Assembly (NCBI GenBank): GCA_947176505.1
Contig: CAMWQW010000003.1
Location: 173,874 to 237,873 of the forward strand
DNA from: an uncultured Lachnospiraceae bacterium
GTDB taxonomy: Bacteria > Bacillota > Clostridia > Lachnospirales > Lachnospiraceae
Direction: 5' to 3'
Length of the DNA stretch: 64,000 nucleotides
The notes under the pieces were generated by a model that saw only the letters and a program-made list of their open reading frames with translations, was not told where the DNA came from and searched no databases. Of the stretch, positions 45,205 to 54,601 are shown piece by piece (position 1 is the stretch's first letter; every line of letters starts with the position of its first letter). Made by a program: the position numbers and the translations under genes.

Positions 45205-45217
45205 TATGATATACTAG
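45205..45217 (+). promoter_or_regulatory. Extended -10 promoter of the DUF3048 gene
   Basis: TGATATACT gives an extended -10 (TGA-TATACT at 45210-45215). No good -35 is visible 16-18 bases upstream, as is common with extended -10 promoters. The core is shared with the pseB promoter. Confidence 0.5.
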
Positions 45218-45264
45218 CATTTGGATGTTTCTAAATTTTAGAAAGAAAAAGGAGAAGATGAAAG

Positions 45265-46428
45265 ATGAAAAGAATGCAAGTACTCTTTCTTGTAGCTTTG
45301 TCTTCTACTCTTTTATTATTTGGTTGTGGAAAAGAAGACGCAGAGCCCGTCACAGAACCTGTTGTTGAACAAGTTATTGATGACGTGGATGAACCGCAAG
45401 TTATAGAAGAGCCAGAAGAGACAGAACCGGAAACCGACGAAGACCTTCCTCCGGAAGCGGGAATGGTCCGCAGTCGAATTACAAACGAGTGGGTTACAGA
45501 GGAGGTCAATAACACAAGACCGATTACCGTCATGATTCCTAATACAAAGACGGCATCGCAGTATGGTATTTCTCAAGCTGATGTCTTATATGAATGTAAC
45601 GTAGAAGGAAGTATTACCCGACTGATGGCGCTGTTCCAAGACTGGACTAATTTCGACAGACTCGGTAACGTAAGAAGCTGCCGCGATTACTATGTTTACT
45701 GGTCCTTCGAATGGGATGCGTTCTACATTCACTTTGGCGGTCCTTTCTACATAGACGAAGTTATCAACCGTCCTGACACGGAAGATATTGACGGCTTGTC
45801 CAGCAGTAACTTCTGGCGCGCAAACGACACAAACAATTCTACCGATAATGCATATGTGGATACAAAAGGCATTCTGTCAGATATAAACAAACTTGGCTAC
45901 GACTTAGAGTACCGTAACGGTTATTCTGATGAACAGCATTATCAATTCGCACCTGCGGACGCTCCTAATACTCTGGCTCAATACGGCAATGCAATCACCG
46001 CCAACAAAGTGGACATGTCACCCACTTATCCGGTGACAAACTGTTACTTTGTATACAATGAAGAAACCGGATTATATGACCGATTCCAGCACCTGTCCGG
46101 CGAAGCCGACGGTCCTCATGTAGACAGGGCTAACGGTAAACAGCTTGCCTTCAAAAATATTCTGATTCAGAATACTTATTATGAAGTTCGTGACCAGAAA
46201 GGATACCTTGCTTTCCAGTGTCATGACACTACCAGAGACGGATGGTTCTTTACAAACGGCAGAGGCATACATGTAACATGGAAGAAGACTTCCGATTACG
46301 GTGCAACAAGATACTATGACGATGCAGGCAACGAGATTGAGTTAAATACCGGTAAGACAATGGTATGTATTGTTGAAGACGGCGACTCTTTCTTAGTAGA
46401 TGATGTAAAGATTGGTTCTACAAATTAA
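45265..46428 (+). CDS. DUF3048 (YerB-like) lipoprotein
   Basis: 387 residues: a lipoprotein signal with LLLFGC (cysteine 21), an acidic Glu/Pro/Val-rich linker to about residue 70, then the DUF3048 region: RPITVMIPNTKTASQYGISQADVLYE, GSITRLMALFQDW, NVRSCRDYYVYWSFEWDAFYIHFGG. The second half contains ANGKQLAFKNILIQNTYYEV and DGWFFTNGRGIHVTWKK of the C-terminal DUF3048 domain. It would be anchored outside the membrane. The function of this family is not established. AAAGGAG ten bases before the ATG supports the start, and a strong terminator follows. Confidence 0.92.
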   Translation: MKRMQVLFLVALSSTLLLFGCGKEDAEPVTEPVVEQVIDDVDEPQVIEEPEETEPETDEDLPPEAGMVRSRITNEWVTEEVNNTRPITVMIPNTKTASQYGISQADVLYECNVEGSITRLMALFQDWTNFDRLGNVRSCRDYYVYWSFEWDAFYIHFGGPFYIDEVINRPDTEDIDGLSSSNFWRANDTNNSTDNAYVDTKGILSDINKLGYDLEYRNGYSDEQHYQFAPADAPNTLAQYGNAITANKVDMSPTYPVTNCYFVYNEETGLYDRFQHLSGEADGPHVDRANGKQLAFKNILIQNTYYEVRDQKGYLAFQCHDTTRDGWFFTNGRGIHVTWKKTSDYGATRYYDDAGNEIELNTGKTMVCIVEDGDSFLVDDVKIGSTN

Positions 46429-46442
46429 TTTATAATTAATGC

Positions 46443-46470
46443 AACGGGGCTGCTATAGAGCAGCCCCGTT
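46443..46470. terminator. Bidirectional terminator after the DUF3048 gene
   Basis: AACGGGGCTGCT pairs perfectly with AGCAGCCCCGTT around ATAG and is followed by TTTT on the plus strand. It separates the convergent DUF3048 and FtsX-type genes. Confidence 0.9.
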
Positions 46471-46473
46471 TTA

Positions 46474-48960
46474 CTATTCCACCGCCTCGATGGAATCCAC
46501 AATACTTAACTTTCCGATTCCGCGAAGCGGAATGGCAGTGGCAATCAGACATGCCGCCACGGACACGACCGCCGCCTCCACGATAGACACTATCGGAACT
46601 GCGCTAAACTGTAATCCGTCGTTTGCCGCCGCTTCTACGAACACAGTACAGATATAGCCGCAAACTGCACCAATGACGGAAGCAATGATTCCATAATATG
46701 CTCCTTCCCAAAGAAACGTTCTGTATAGACTTCCCCCACTCATTCCGATCGCTCTCTGCATACCAATCTCATTCACCCGTGTATGAATATTCGTATAGAC
46801 CGTATTGATGATGTTCAAAATACCTATCAACCCTATAAACAGAATTAATCCCCAGCATAACAGTCTGATCTGCTCAAAGCTCTCCGCCATCTGCGCGTCC
46901 GACTGCCGATATGACAACCAGTGCGTTCCCGGGCTGCCCATACTCCATTCATTCATCCACTCCTCGAATACTTCCGGTTCAACATTTTCCGTAAGCGTCG
47001 GATAAACTTCAGAATACCTGTCATCTCCTGTCAACTCATGATAAAGTTCATTCGTTCCGATAATCTGCACTCCGTTCATGAATCCTGCATTATTGATACT
47101 AACCGGCTGCTGTGTAATGCCTGCTACCCGCAGTCTCCTGCCGTTGACCGTAATCATATCCCCCTTCTCAAACTGCGTACATTCTACCGCTTCTCCTTGG
47201 AAAGAGAACGGAATAGGGTTCACCACAAGACACGCTTCTCCGCTTCTGAGCGCCTCCCTATCCTCTTTCGTCAGCTCGGTCTGTGTTTTGTATTCGTACA
47301 GACTTTCTTCATCCACTGCTGCAATCTGGAAACTCTCCCATGACTGCAAAGCAAAATCCAAATCAACATTGATATTTCCGTTTTCATCCTTTGTATAAAC
47401 AGTAAGCTTGGCTGTTGCCAGTTTGGAAACCGACTCATTTTCTTCTAATTTTGCAATTTCTTCCGGTGCAATTCCCACCGTTTCATTGGTTATACTGTAA
47501 TCGCCTGTATGCATTTCCTGCACATTCCGGCTCGCATCCAGCAGACCGCTGAAACTTTGTAACGCCACATAAACCGTAATGCTCATCACGATGGAAAGAA
47601 TCGTAATGACCGTCCTGCCGCGGTTTCTCTTTAAATTCAGCCTCGCATAGAAAGCCTCAAAGTTCCGAATCTTCTTAACCTTACGTTTGTGTCTTACCAC
47701 CTTCACCGCCTGTCCGCTCATAGCAACCGTGGGTGAAACGCGGGATGCATATACTGCCGACGGATACGCCGCCAGCACGGCAAACAGCAATGTCACCGCT
47801 GCGCTTACGACTAACGGCAATATTCCTCCCGTACCGCTTCCTTCAATCATATCATTCAACTGCTGTGTAGTATCTGCCATAAATAGTTGCGGACTGATAA
47901 GACCGGTTGCCGCCATGAGAATCCATTTTGCCGACAGCGTACCAAGGAGCATCCCGAATGGCAATCCAAGCACACTGAGTATCACAATCTGTATGGTGAC
48001 CAGCACATAGAGCTGTCTGCTCTCACCTCCGATTGCCCGCAGTGTGCCGTATTCCTTGATTCGTTTCGTGACAGCCACTTTAAGAATATTATAGATTACC
48101 AGCCCTGCTGCCAGAAGAATCAATACACCCACCATCACGCAGGCTACCATCATATACGGAAAACCTGAATCCTGAATGACGCCCTCTTTATCAGGATAAT
48201 CTATTCCCAATGCATCCAACAGAACCCAGTTGTACTGCACTTGTCTGTCCACAATGTTAAGTTTTTGCATTAATTCATTTATGATATCTTGAAGCTCTCC
48301 GGAAGACACCGTCTTAAAGTCTGTTGAATACCGCATATAGCGCTCCGGCAAAATCGACTGTGCCGTGCCCTCTCCCACAATACCGTCTATAATCCCTGTC
48401 GCATAGCCAAGATAACTGTCTTCGAGAATACCTGTCAGAGTAAAATCAGCCGTATATTCATATTGCGGCTGGTCGTCCATCAACAGACTTGCTCTAAGAG
48501 AAAGCGTAATGGTATCTCCAATCTTTCCCTCGATTCCCATATATTTAAGCGTATCCTCGGAAAGCGCAATCTCTCCGGCGGATGCCGGAAGACGTCCCTC
48601 TTTTATGCGTCCCAAATCCGGATACGCCTTCAGCGCATCTCCGTGATATTCCCGCAGGAAAAGAGTCAGAGCGCTATTCTCTAGTTCCTTTACGCCCACT
48701 GTGATAAGGCTGCCTACATCCTTTAGGCGCGAATCTTCATGTAATATTTCACTCTGCTCTTTGGTCAGTTGGTGAAATGTAGCATAACGGTCACCATTTA
48801 AACCAGCCGCCTGCTCCACGCGCATAGATTGTAAAATTCCGACAGACTGTCCCACCACGGTAGTCGCAATTGTTGATAATATAATGGCAAGTAATATTAA
48901 AAACGAAGTCACCTTCTGTGCTTTTATTTCTCTCCATGCCAGTGATAAATAAGATTTCAT
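46474..48960 (-). CDS. FtsX-family ABC transporter permease (MacB/BceB-like)
   Basis: 828 residues: an N-terminal membrane helix (SFLILLAIILSTIATTVVG), an extracellular MacB-like domain (~45-260), three helices of a first FtsX domain (YNILKVAVTKRIKEYGTLRAIGG), a second helix and extracellular domain (~440-690), and a last FtsX domain (NIHTRVNEIGMQRAIGMSGG). It would form a mechanotransmission-type transporter with the ATPase encoded upstream. Together with the HK/RR pair further upstream this looks like an antimicrobial-peptide or envelope-stress module. AGGAGGAAATC precedes the ATG. The substrate is unknown. Confidence 0.92.
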   Translation of the reverse strand: MKSYLSLAWREIKAQKVTSFLILLAIILSTIATTVVGQSVGILQSMRVEQAAGLNGDRYATFHQLTKEQSEILHEDSRLKDVGSLITVGVKELENSALTLFLREYHGDALKAYPDLGRIKEGRLPASAGEIALSEDTLKYMGIEGKIGDTITLSLRASLLMDDQPQYEYTADFTLTGILEDSYLGYATGIIDGIVGEGTAQSILPERYMRYSTDFKTVSSGELQDIINELMQKLNIVDRQVQYNWVLLDALGIDYPDKEGVIQDSGFPYMMVACVMVGVLILLAAGLVIYNILKVAVTKRIKEYGTLRAIGGESRQLYVLVTIQIVILSVLGLPFGMLLGTLSAKWILMAATGLISPQLFMADTTQQLNDMIEGSGTGGILPLVVSAAVTLLFAVLAAYPSAVYASRVSPTVAMSGQAVKVVRHKRKVKKIRNFEAFYARLNLKRNRGRTVITILSIVMSITVYVALQSFSGLLDASRNVQEMHTGDYSITNETVGIAPEEIAKLEENESVSKLATAKLTVYTKDENGNINVDLDFALQSWESFQIAAVDEESLYEYKTQTELTKEDREALRSGEACLVVNPIPFSFQGEAVECTQFEKGDMITVNGRRLRVAGITQQPVSINNAGFMNGVQIIGTNELYHELTGDDRYSEVYPTLTENVEPEVFEEWMNEWSMGSPGTHWLSYRQSDAQMAESFEQIRLLCWGLILFIGLIGILNIINTVYTNIHTRVNEIGMQRAIGMSGGSLYRTFLWEGAYYGIIASVIGAVCGYICTVFVEAAANDGLQFSAVPIVSIVEAAVVSVAACLIATAIPLRGIGKLSIVDSIEAVE

Positions 48961-49027
48961 GATTTCCTCCTCCTTTCTACACTCTCGTCGTGTATACGCC
49001 TTTCATCGTCTGACTGTCATCACACGC

Positions 49028-49705
49028 TTAGCTCCTCACGGGATTCTCCGTAACCACACCGTCCATAATCACAAACTGCCTGTCTGCCATACGTGCAATC
49101 CGGACATCATGCGTAATAATAACAAGCGTCTTACCCATCTTTCCACGGATATTTTGAAGCATCTCCATGACCTCGCCGCCACTCTTGCTGTCCAGATTTC
49201 CCGTCGGCTCATCTGCAAAAATAATATCCGGTTTTGCAATAAGTGCCCTTGCAATTGCCACTCTCTGCTGCTGTCCGCCGGACAACTCATGGGGCAGGTG
49301 CGTCAAACGTTTACTAATTCCGAGCAGATCTGCAAGTTCATTCAGATAGGCTATATCAGGCTGTTTTTTGTCCAATAACATTGGCATGGCAATATTTTCC
49401 TGCGCTGTCAAAACAGGCAGCAAATTAAATTGCTGGAAAATAAATCCGATACGCTGACGTCGAAACGCCGATAGCTCCTTATCGCTCATGCCGTATATAT
49501 CTTTACCGTCATAAGTCAGACTGCCGGATGTCGGATGGTCCAATCCCGACAGCAGATGCAGCAATGTGCTCTTGCCGCTTCCCGACGGACCCATTATGGA
49601 AATAAAGTCTCCCGAGCGGATTTCCATATCCGCCTTGTTAAGAGCAATAATCCTATTCTCGCCGCTGCCGTAGATTTTAGATAACTCTTTTGCTCTGATA
49701 TTCAT
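49028..49705 (-). CDS. ABC transporter ATPase, LolD/MacB-like
   Basis: 225 residues with Walker [13 protein letters not shown]-loop [18 protein letters not shown], signature LSGGQQQR and Walker [13 protein letters not shown] followed by the switch histidine in IITHD. This is the ATPase partner of the FtsX-type permease 67 bases downstream. A pair of CTCAAGA direct repeats lies 49-66 bases upstream and overlaps the presumed -35 box; the same repeats stand before the response-regulator gene, which indicates shared control. Confidence 0.95.
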   Translation of the reverse strand: MNIRAKELSKIYGSGENRIIALNKADMEIRSGDFISIMGPSGSGKSTLLHLLSGLDHPTSGSLTYDGKDIYGMSDKELSAFRRQRIGFIFQQFNLLPVLTAQENIAMPMLLDKKQPDIAYLNELADLLGISKRLTHLPHELSGGQQQRVAIARALIAKPDIIFADEPTGNLDSKSGGEVMEMLQNIRGKMGKTLVIITHDVRIARMADRQFVIMDGVVTENPVRS

Positions 49706-49729
49706 AAAAACACTCTCCTTACCTTTAAG

Positions 49730-49771
49730 ATAAGAAGAGTGTACTGTGTAAGTCTCAAGAAACGCTCAAGA
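49730..49771 (-). promoter_or_regulatory. Response-regulator direct repeats overlapping the ABC operon promoter
   Basis: CTCAAGA occurs at 49754-49760 and again at 49765-49771, exactly 11 bases (one helical turn) apart. On the minus strand the nearer repeat supplies TTGAGA as a -35, followed after 17 bases by TCTTAT at 49730-49735. OmpR-type regulators bind such direct repeats; a matching site lies at 51694-51711. Confidence 0.6.
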
Positions 49772-49793
49772 TTCTGTGTAAATATTTTGTTCT

Positions 49794-50930
49794 TTAAAAA
49801 ATAGCCGTCGCCTTTGCACCTCCATTGACCCCGTTTTCCAGTAAAAGCTGTCCTCCATGCTTGATGCAAAGCATTTGGCTGGTATAAAGTCCCATTCCGA
49901 AATGTGCCGCATCCTCCTCTATCTTACCAAAAGGCTTTGCTCCTTCCCGAATCAATTTAGACGGATATCCGTTTCCGTCATCTGTAATTGTCATTGCAAA
50001 GTGCTGTCTGTCATCATAAAAATATTCACTGCTTGTACAAACTGACAAACCGATACTAATTTTACTTTTCGCGTATCTTGCCGCATTTCCGATCAAGTTC
50101 TCCGCTACCGTTAAGAATAATCCATGATCCACCATCAGACTCTGCGTATCATTGTCTGCACTGTCCTCGCCGGCATAGACATGAATATTCTTTGATGATG
50201 CAAGCAGCCTTGCTGTCTCCTCCAGCTCCTCACACAATAACGACAGCTTCACTTCCTTCTTCTGAACGGGCATCTGCTCCAGCCGCTGTATACTGCTCAT
50301 CGCTTCCACATACCGCTCTAAACGCAGCACATAAGTCTCCAGCCGCTCCAGCGCATGTTCATCTGCCGTTCCCTGCCGCAATAGCTTCACCGTACCTTTT
50401 AACACCGTAACAGGGTTGCGTAAATCGTGAGAAAATGCTGCATTTAAGCGCTTACGCTCCTCCGCCTGCCGCCAAAGCTCCTGATTTGTCTGCAGCAGCT
50501 CAGCCCGCATCATCTCAAAGGTTGCACACACTTGTCCCAATTCATCCCCCGAAACATCCGGAAGTGAAAAAGTAAGGTCCTGTTCCCTGATTTTTTCCAT
50601 TCCCATCTGTAAAGCGGCAATCGGTTTCCTTAATTTGTATTGGTAAAATAAAAGACTGGCAATGACTAAACTCCCCACGGGAACCAAAATACAAGCTAAG
50701 ATCTCAACCCATTCTGTCACCCGCAAAATAAACTTCTGATTCCCAATCGGACCTTCCAGTTCTCTGACCACACCATCGCTAGTAATCATCATACCGCCCC
50801 TCGGATACTCCGCCGTAATCTTTCCGCAGACAAGAAATACCGCACTGATTATAAGCAGCGCTGTAATCATGCCGAACACCGACAGCATCACAAAGGATTT
50901 CTTTAAGCCCATATTCTTCATCCATTCCAT
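49794..50930 (-). CDS. Sensor histidine kinase with HAMP domain
   Basis: 378 residues: two membrane segments (residues ~13-36 and ~73-97) enclosing a short extracellular loop of about 37 residues, a HAMP domain (IAALQMGMEKIREQDLTFSL), the phospho-acceptor NAAFSHDLRNPVTVLKG (H168), and a HATPase domain with ENLIGNAARYAKS, ITDDGNGYP and GMGLYTSQMLC. The very short sensor loop is like that of intramembrane-sensing kinases that watch an ABC transporter. Its start overlaps the end of the regulator gene by 13 bases. It probably controls the FtsX/LolD transporter downstream. Confidence 0.93.
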   Translation of the reverse strand: MEWMKNMGLKKSFVMLSVFGMITALLIISAVFLVCGKITAEYPRGGMMITSDGVVRELEGPIGNQKFILRVTEWVEILACILVPVGSLVIASLLFYQYKLRKPIAALQMGMEKIREQDLTFSLPDVSGDELGQVCATFEMMRAELLQTNQELWRQAEERKRLNAAFSHDLRNPVTVLKGTVKLLRQGTADEHALERLETYVLRLERYVEAMSSIQRLEQMPVQKKEVKLSLLCEELEETARLLASSKNIHVYAGEDSADNDTQSLMVDHGLFLTVAENLIGNAARYAKSKISIGLSVCTSSEYFYDDRQHFAMTITDDGNGYPSKLIREGAKPFGKIEEDAAHFGMGLYTSQMLCIKHGGQLLLENGVNGGAKATAIF

Positions 50931-51589
50931 TTATACCCGCACCCCCAAACCGTATCAATATAGCTGTGCATTGTATACCTTGCCATTTTGGCGCGGATCT
51001 TACGAATATGTTCCATGACCGTATCGCTGTTCCCGTCTCCGTCGATTCCCCACACACGTTCATATATCCGTTCTCTGTCAAAAATCTGTCCTGCATTCAA
51101 AGAAAGCAATTCTACAATATCAAATTCTTTTCTGGACAAAGAAACCTCCTGCCCGCCGATTGTAAGTAAATGTCCGGAATAATCAATTGCCAATTCCCCG
51201 AAAAACCTGACATTCCCATTCTCCTGCCGCCGTTGCTCCCGTCGCAGATGAGCCGCCACCCGCGCTGCCAGCTCGTCTAAATCAAAAGGTTTCACAATAT
51301 AATCATCCGCTCCTGCCTGAAAGCCGATAATCTTATCAAAAGATTCCACCCTCGCCGTCAAGAATAAAATCGGACAAGTGATATGTTCCCTGATACTCTG
51401 GCAGACTGCAAGTCCGTCCATCCCCGGCATATTAATATCAAGCAGAATCAAATCCGGATTCTGTGATGCCTTGTTCAGAGCCTCCTCGCCATTATACGCT
51501 GTCATTACCTCATACTGCCTCTCGAAAAATTTTTTCATCATATCGACAATACCCGGTTCATCATCTACAATCAGTAACTTCTGTCTCAT
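50918..51589 (-). CDS. OmpR-family response regulator
   Basis: 223 residues: receiver domain with DDE at 9-11 (LLIVDDEPG), phospho-acceptor D51 in LILLDINMPGMDG, and the threonine/lysine of FLTARVE and YIVKPFD. A winged-helix DNA-binding domain follows (EVSLSRKEFDIVELLSLNAG, ERVWGIDGDGNSDTVMEHI). The ATG at 51589 is preferred by alignment of the receiver start; ATG at 51595 is also possible. It is coupled to the kinase gene by overlap and preceded by its own copy of the CTCAAGA repeats. Confidence 0.94.
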   Translation of the reverse strand: MRQKLLIVDDEPGIVDMMKKFFERQYEVMTAYNGEEALNKASQNPDLILLDINMPGMDGLAVCQSIREHITCPILFLTARVESFDKIIGFQAGADDYIVKPFDLDELAARVAAHLRREQRRQENGNVRFFGELAIDYSGHLLTIGGQEVSLSRKEFDIVELLSLNAGQIFDRERIYERVWGIDGDGNSDTVMEHIRKIRAKMARYTMHSYIDTVWGCGYKWNG

Positions 51590-51670
51590 AAGCATCCATC
51601 CCTCAATAATACCATCCATGTCTGCACAAATTTCGCATAAATCTGGTATCTGCCATTTTACATTCTATCC

Positions 51671-51711
51671 TAAATATATTTTACCGTATAAATCTCAAGA
51701 AATTCTCAAAT
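51671..51711 (-). promoter_or_regulatory. Second CTCAAGA direct-repeat site, upstream of the response-regulator gene
   Basis: CTCAAGA at 51694-51700 and CTCAAAT at 51705-51711 are again 11 bases apart. On the minus strand TTGAGA could serve as -35 with TATTTA 16 bases on as -10. The likeness to the site at 49754-49771 points to autoregulation. The rest of the 51590-51871 gap holds the divergent promoter of the LytTR system (TATACT at 51845-51850 is a possible -10). Confidence 0.55.
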
Positions 51712-51871
51712 ACTTCTTAAGCCCTCACTTTTACCGTTCACTCCATCAAAGCCGCCTCTCAGAGCATGACCCAAAGTTTTTGTGTAATTTATCCGATATA
51801 GTAAACGCAAAGAAAAAAATTTAAATACAGCCATGCCGTAACACTATACTCATACAATGCAGGTGACTTAT

Positions 51872-52594
51872 ATGCTCATGATTGCAGTCTGCGACGATGA
51901 AGTGCGTGAATGTCTCCATCTTAGCAAACAAATTCAAACTGTACTGGAAGAACTAAACATTCCACACATAATAAAACAATATAACAGCGGTCAACAGCTA
52001 TTGCAAGCATCGGAAGAATTTGACATTGTTTTTCTGGATATTATCATGAGCGATGTAGATGGCTTACAAACAGCGAAAACATTCCGCCGAAATTTTTTTG
52101 ATAAAATCTTGATTTTTGTATCTTCAAGCAGACAATATGTCTTTGATGTCTTTGAATTAGAAGCATTCGAATATCTCGTAAAACCGATAGATACAGGAAA
52201 ACTTCGCCGGACGCTTTTAAGATGTGTCTCCAAAACAAATCAGTCATCTGAAGACTATATCATCATTTCCAAAGACCGGCAGACAAGAAAACTTTTTTTG
52301 GATGAAATAAGATATTTTGAAATTCACGGACGACTAATCGAAGCCCATGGCAAAAATCCGGTTTTTTCATGGTATGAGCAAATCGGGACACTGGAAACTA
52401 TGCTGTTGAAGAAAGATTTTTTCCGATGCCATAAAAGTTATTTAATCAATCTGAAATATGTGGATGTCTATAATAAGACAGAAGCTACTCTCGACAACGG
52501 TGAAAAAATTCTGATTGCCAAGCGCAGATATGAATCATTCTGTACGGCAATGCTGGAATATATGCGTAAAAGCGGAGGTATTACAACATTATGA
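51872..52594 (+). CDS. LytTR-family response regulator (AgrA-like)
   Basis: 240 residues: receiver domain starting MLMIAVCDDEVREC with D56 in FDIVFLDIIMSDVDG, then a LytTR DNA-binding domain from about residue 140 (IISKDRQTRKLFLDEIRYFEIHGR, FFRCHKSYLINLKYVD, LIAKRRYESF). It is AgrA-like and is paired with the AgrC-type kinase whose ATG overlaps its stop codon. The start is at 51872, where AGGTGA lies five bases upstream; ATG at 51857 precedes that site. No AgrD-like peptide or AgrB gene is visible beside it. Confidence 0.93.
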   Translation: MLMIAVCDDEVRECLHLSKQIQTVLEELNIPHIIKQYNSGQQLLQASEEFDIVFLDIIMSDVDGLQTAKTFRRNFFDKILIFVSSSRQYVFDVFELEAFEYLVKPIDTGKLRRTLLRCVSKTNQSSEDYIIISKDRQTRKLFLDEIRYFEIHGRLIEAHGKNPVFSWYEQIGTLETMLLKKDFFRCHKSYLINLKYVDVYNKTEATLDNGEKILIAKRRYESFCTAMLEYMRKSGGITTL

Positions 52595-53973
52595 ATCAGA
52601 CTTGGTTATTTGGGATGCAATCGGCTCTTTTTCTATTATACAGTATCAGTTACACTTGGGCTGTACATAAGTTCTGCACGGATCATTTTACTTGCATAAA
52701 CAAGCGGAAATATTTTTTCCTTGTTTTGTTCTCCGTCCTTTATGCTGCCAGTAATATAATCGGTCTATCCGGTTTACTTCCCTACCCTATGGGTCTTTTG
52801 CTTCCGTTACTGTGGCAAATTTTGTTCTTTTTCTGGGTTATTCTGCTGTACCACGGAGTCACTGCGCAGAAAGTATTGGCAGCCGCCCTTCTTCTCGCAG
52901 TGCGCTTACTGCTGCAACACTTTACGGAATCATTTCTTCATATCCTCACCCTCATTCTTCTACACACAATACACATAGAAATCTCTCCTTTTATCGAGCA
53001 TAGTATAGATTGTTTAACCTATTGCCTCATATTTTTCTCCACCGTGTGGGGCACAATTCGTTTAAAGACACACATGACCGGTTTCTTGGCAAACCGCCTG
53101 CCCCGCTGGTATACTATGTTATCTGTTCCATTAATTGTTATCATACTTTTATGGGATTTTATCTATATCGGCGCCAGCCACGGTATATTATTGCGTGGCA
53201 GTGACCATCTTAATCTATACTATAATCAGCTTTTCAGTCATGTCGGGATCTTTGTGATGGCTTTACTTTGTATGTGCGGCATGGCTTTCTATCTGTTCGG
53301 TATGGATAGAATCGACATAGAGCAGAGACAAAAGGAGCAGTATCGCGCTCAAGTCTCCTTCTATCAAATGCTGGAAGAACAGTATTGCAGCTTAGAGCGC
53401 CTCCGCCATGATCTAAAAAATCATATCATCGGGCTACAGAGACTTATCGCCAACCAAGAATGGGATAAGATGTCGGATTATCTTCATAAAATGGCAGATT
53501 CAGGCGACATAGAATGCGCTGACGACCTAACCGGCAAGAGCATTGTGGATGCACTGCTTTACTATAAAAAATCAAACTTCTCCAGGTTGCGGGATTCGCT
53601 TGGCAGCCCCGATTTCCTATGGGAATGTGACGTGCATATTCCGCCCGAATGTCCGATTGCCGATTTTGATCTGTGTGTTATCTTTGGCAACCTTCTTGAC
53701 AATGCACTGGAAGCCTGTCAGAAACTGCCTGCAAAAGCCGACCACTTTATTAAAATACATGCGCATATGGTCAAGAAATGTCTGTTGATAGAGATCACCA
53801 ATAGCGCAAAAATTACACCTGACTGCCAAAAAGGTATTGGACTAAGAAATGTCAAAGATACTTTGGATAAATATAACGGTACTCTAAATATTTACACCGA
53901 TAATAGCACTTTTCGCATTTCGATTCTCCTGCCATGCCTTCCTGCCGCATATGACATTAACCGGTCTGTATAA
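52591..53973 (+). CDS. AgrC-like histidine kinase with GHKL ATPase
   Basis: 460 residues: six or seven N-terminal membrane segments (residues ~8-240), a dimerisation helix with the phospho-acceptor region LERLRHDLKNHIIGLQRL (H273), and a C-terminal GHKL ATPase domain (VIFGNLLDNALEACQKL, KGIGLRNVKDTLDKYNG). This is the AgrC/ComD type of peptide- or metabolite-sensing kinase that phosphorylates a LytTR regulator. The ATG overlaps the stop of the regulator gene by four bases. The ligand is unknown. Confidence 0.93.
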   Translation: MNQTWLFGMQSALFLLYSISYTWAVHKFCTDHFTCINKRKYFFLVLFSVLYAASNIIGLSGLLPYPMGLLLPLLWQILFFFWVILLYHGVTAQKVLAAALLLAVRLLLQHFTESFLHILTLILLHTIHIEISPFIEHSIDCLTYCLIFFSTVWGTIRLKTHMTGFLANRLPRWYTMLSVPLIVIILLWDFIYIGASHGILLRGSDHLNLYYNQLFSHVGIFVMALLCMCGMAFYLFGMDRIDIEQRQKEQYRAQVSFYQMLEEQYCSLERLRHDLKNHIIGLQRLIANQEWDKMSDYLHKMADSGDIECADDLTGKSIVDALLYYKKSNFSRLRDSLGSPDFLWECDVHIPPECPIADFDLCVIFGNLLDNALEACQKLPAKADHFIKIHAHMVKKCLLIEITNSAKITPDCQKGIGLRNVKDTLDKYNGTLNIYTDNSTFRISILLPCLPAAYDINRSV

Positions 53974-54062
53974 TACATGATACTAATATTGTCCTTTCTC
54001 CCTGTCGAAAGAACAGATAGCTATACAGTTGCTTCTCATAAATCAGAAGGAGGGAAAATATT

Positions 54063-54596
54063 ATGCATGCAAAAACAATGGAGGGTCTGATTGGAGCACG
54101 TACCAATATGAACATGACAAACGTTCCGATGAGAGTATACAAAGAAGCACGCCGCAAAGGCGATACCGCTACTATGGAACGGGCAATGGGCTATGTCAAT
54201 GATTTTGAAGATAAAGCCTACCAGTATAAGGATAAAGCCGACGAAGGCATGAAGGATGAGGCGGAAGAGGCTAGAGAGAAAGAAAAGCTTGAACTTGAAG
54301 AAGCAATCGCGGAACGCCGTGAGGAACGCAAAAAAGCCGAAGAACAAAAAGAAGCTGAAATCATCTCCAATCTGTCCACATCGGAAAATCCGTCAGGCAA
54401 TACCGACACAGTACCACAGACGCCCAAAACAGACAGCGTAGAAATCAGTCCTGAAGGAAGCGCTCTGTTAAATCAATCTGCCGACGCCATAGCCGCAAAT
54501 CTGCCCGACGCTCCGGTCTTCTATTCCTCTGCCGGTGTCGCCGACAGAAACAGCACTACACAGGACGGAGGAGCTAAACTGGATGTCTCGGTATGA
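54063..54596 (+). CDS. Unknown protein with charged coiled coil
   Basis: 177 residues that I do not recognise. The N-terminal 60 residues (MEGLIGARTNMNMTNVPMRVYKEARRKGD) look globular or helical. Residues ~60-105 form a strongly charged Glu/Lys/Arg coiled coil, and the rest is a polar, probably disordered tail with Thr, Ser, Pro and Asn, including SVEISPEGSALL. No signal peptide or membrane segment is present, so it should be cytoplasmic. AGAAGGAGGG before the ATG is a strong ribosome binding site, so it is surely expressed. It follows the AgrC-like kinase by 89 bases and could be a member or target of that system. Confidence 0.7.
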   Translation: MHAKTMEGLIGARTNMNMTNVPMRVYKEARRKGDTATMERAMGYVNDFEDKAYQYKDKADEGMKDEAEEAREKEKLELEEAIAERREERKKAEEQKEAEIISNLSTSENPSGNTDTVPQTPKTDSVEISPEGSALLNQSADAIAANLPDAPVFYSSAGVADRNSTTQDGGAKLDVSV

Positions 54597-54601
54597 CATG
54601 C

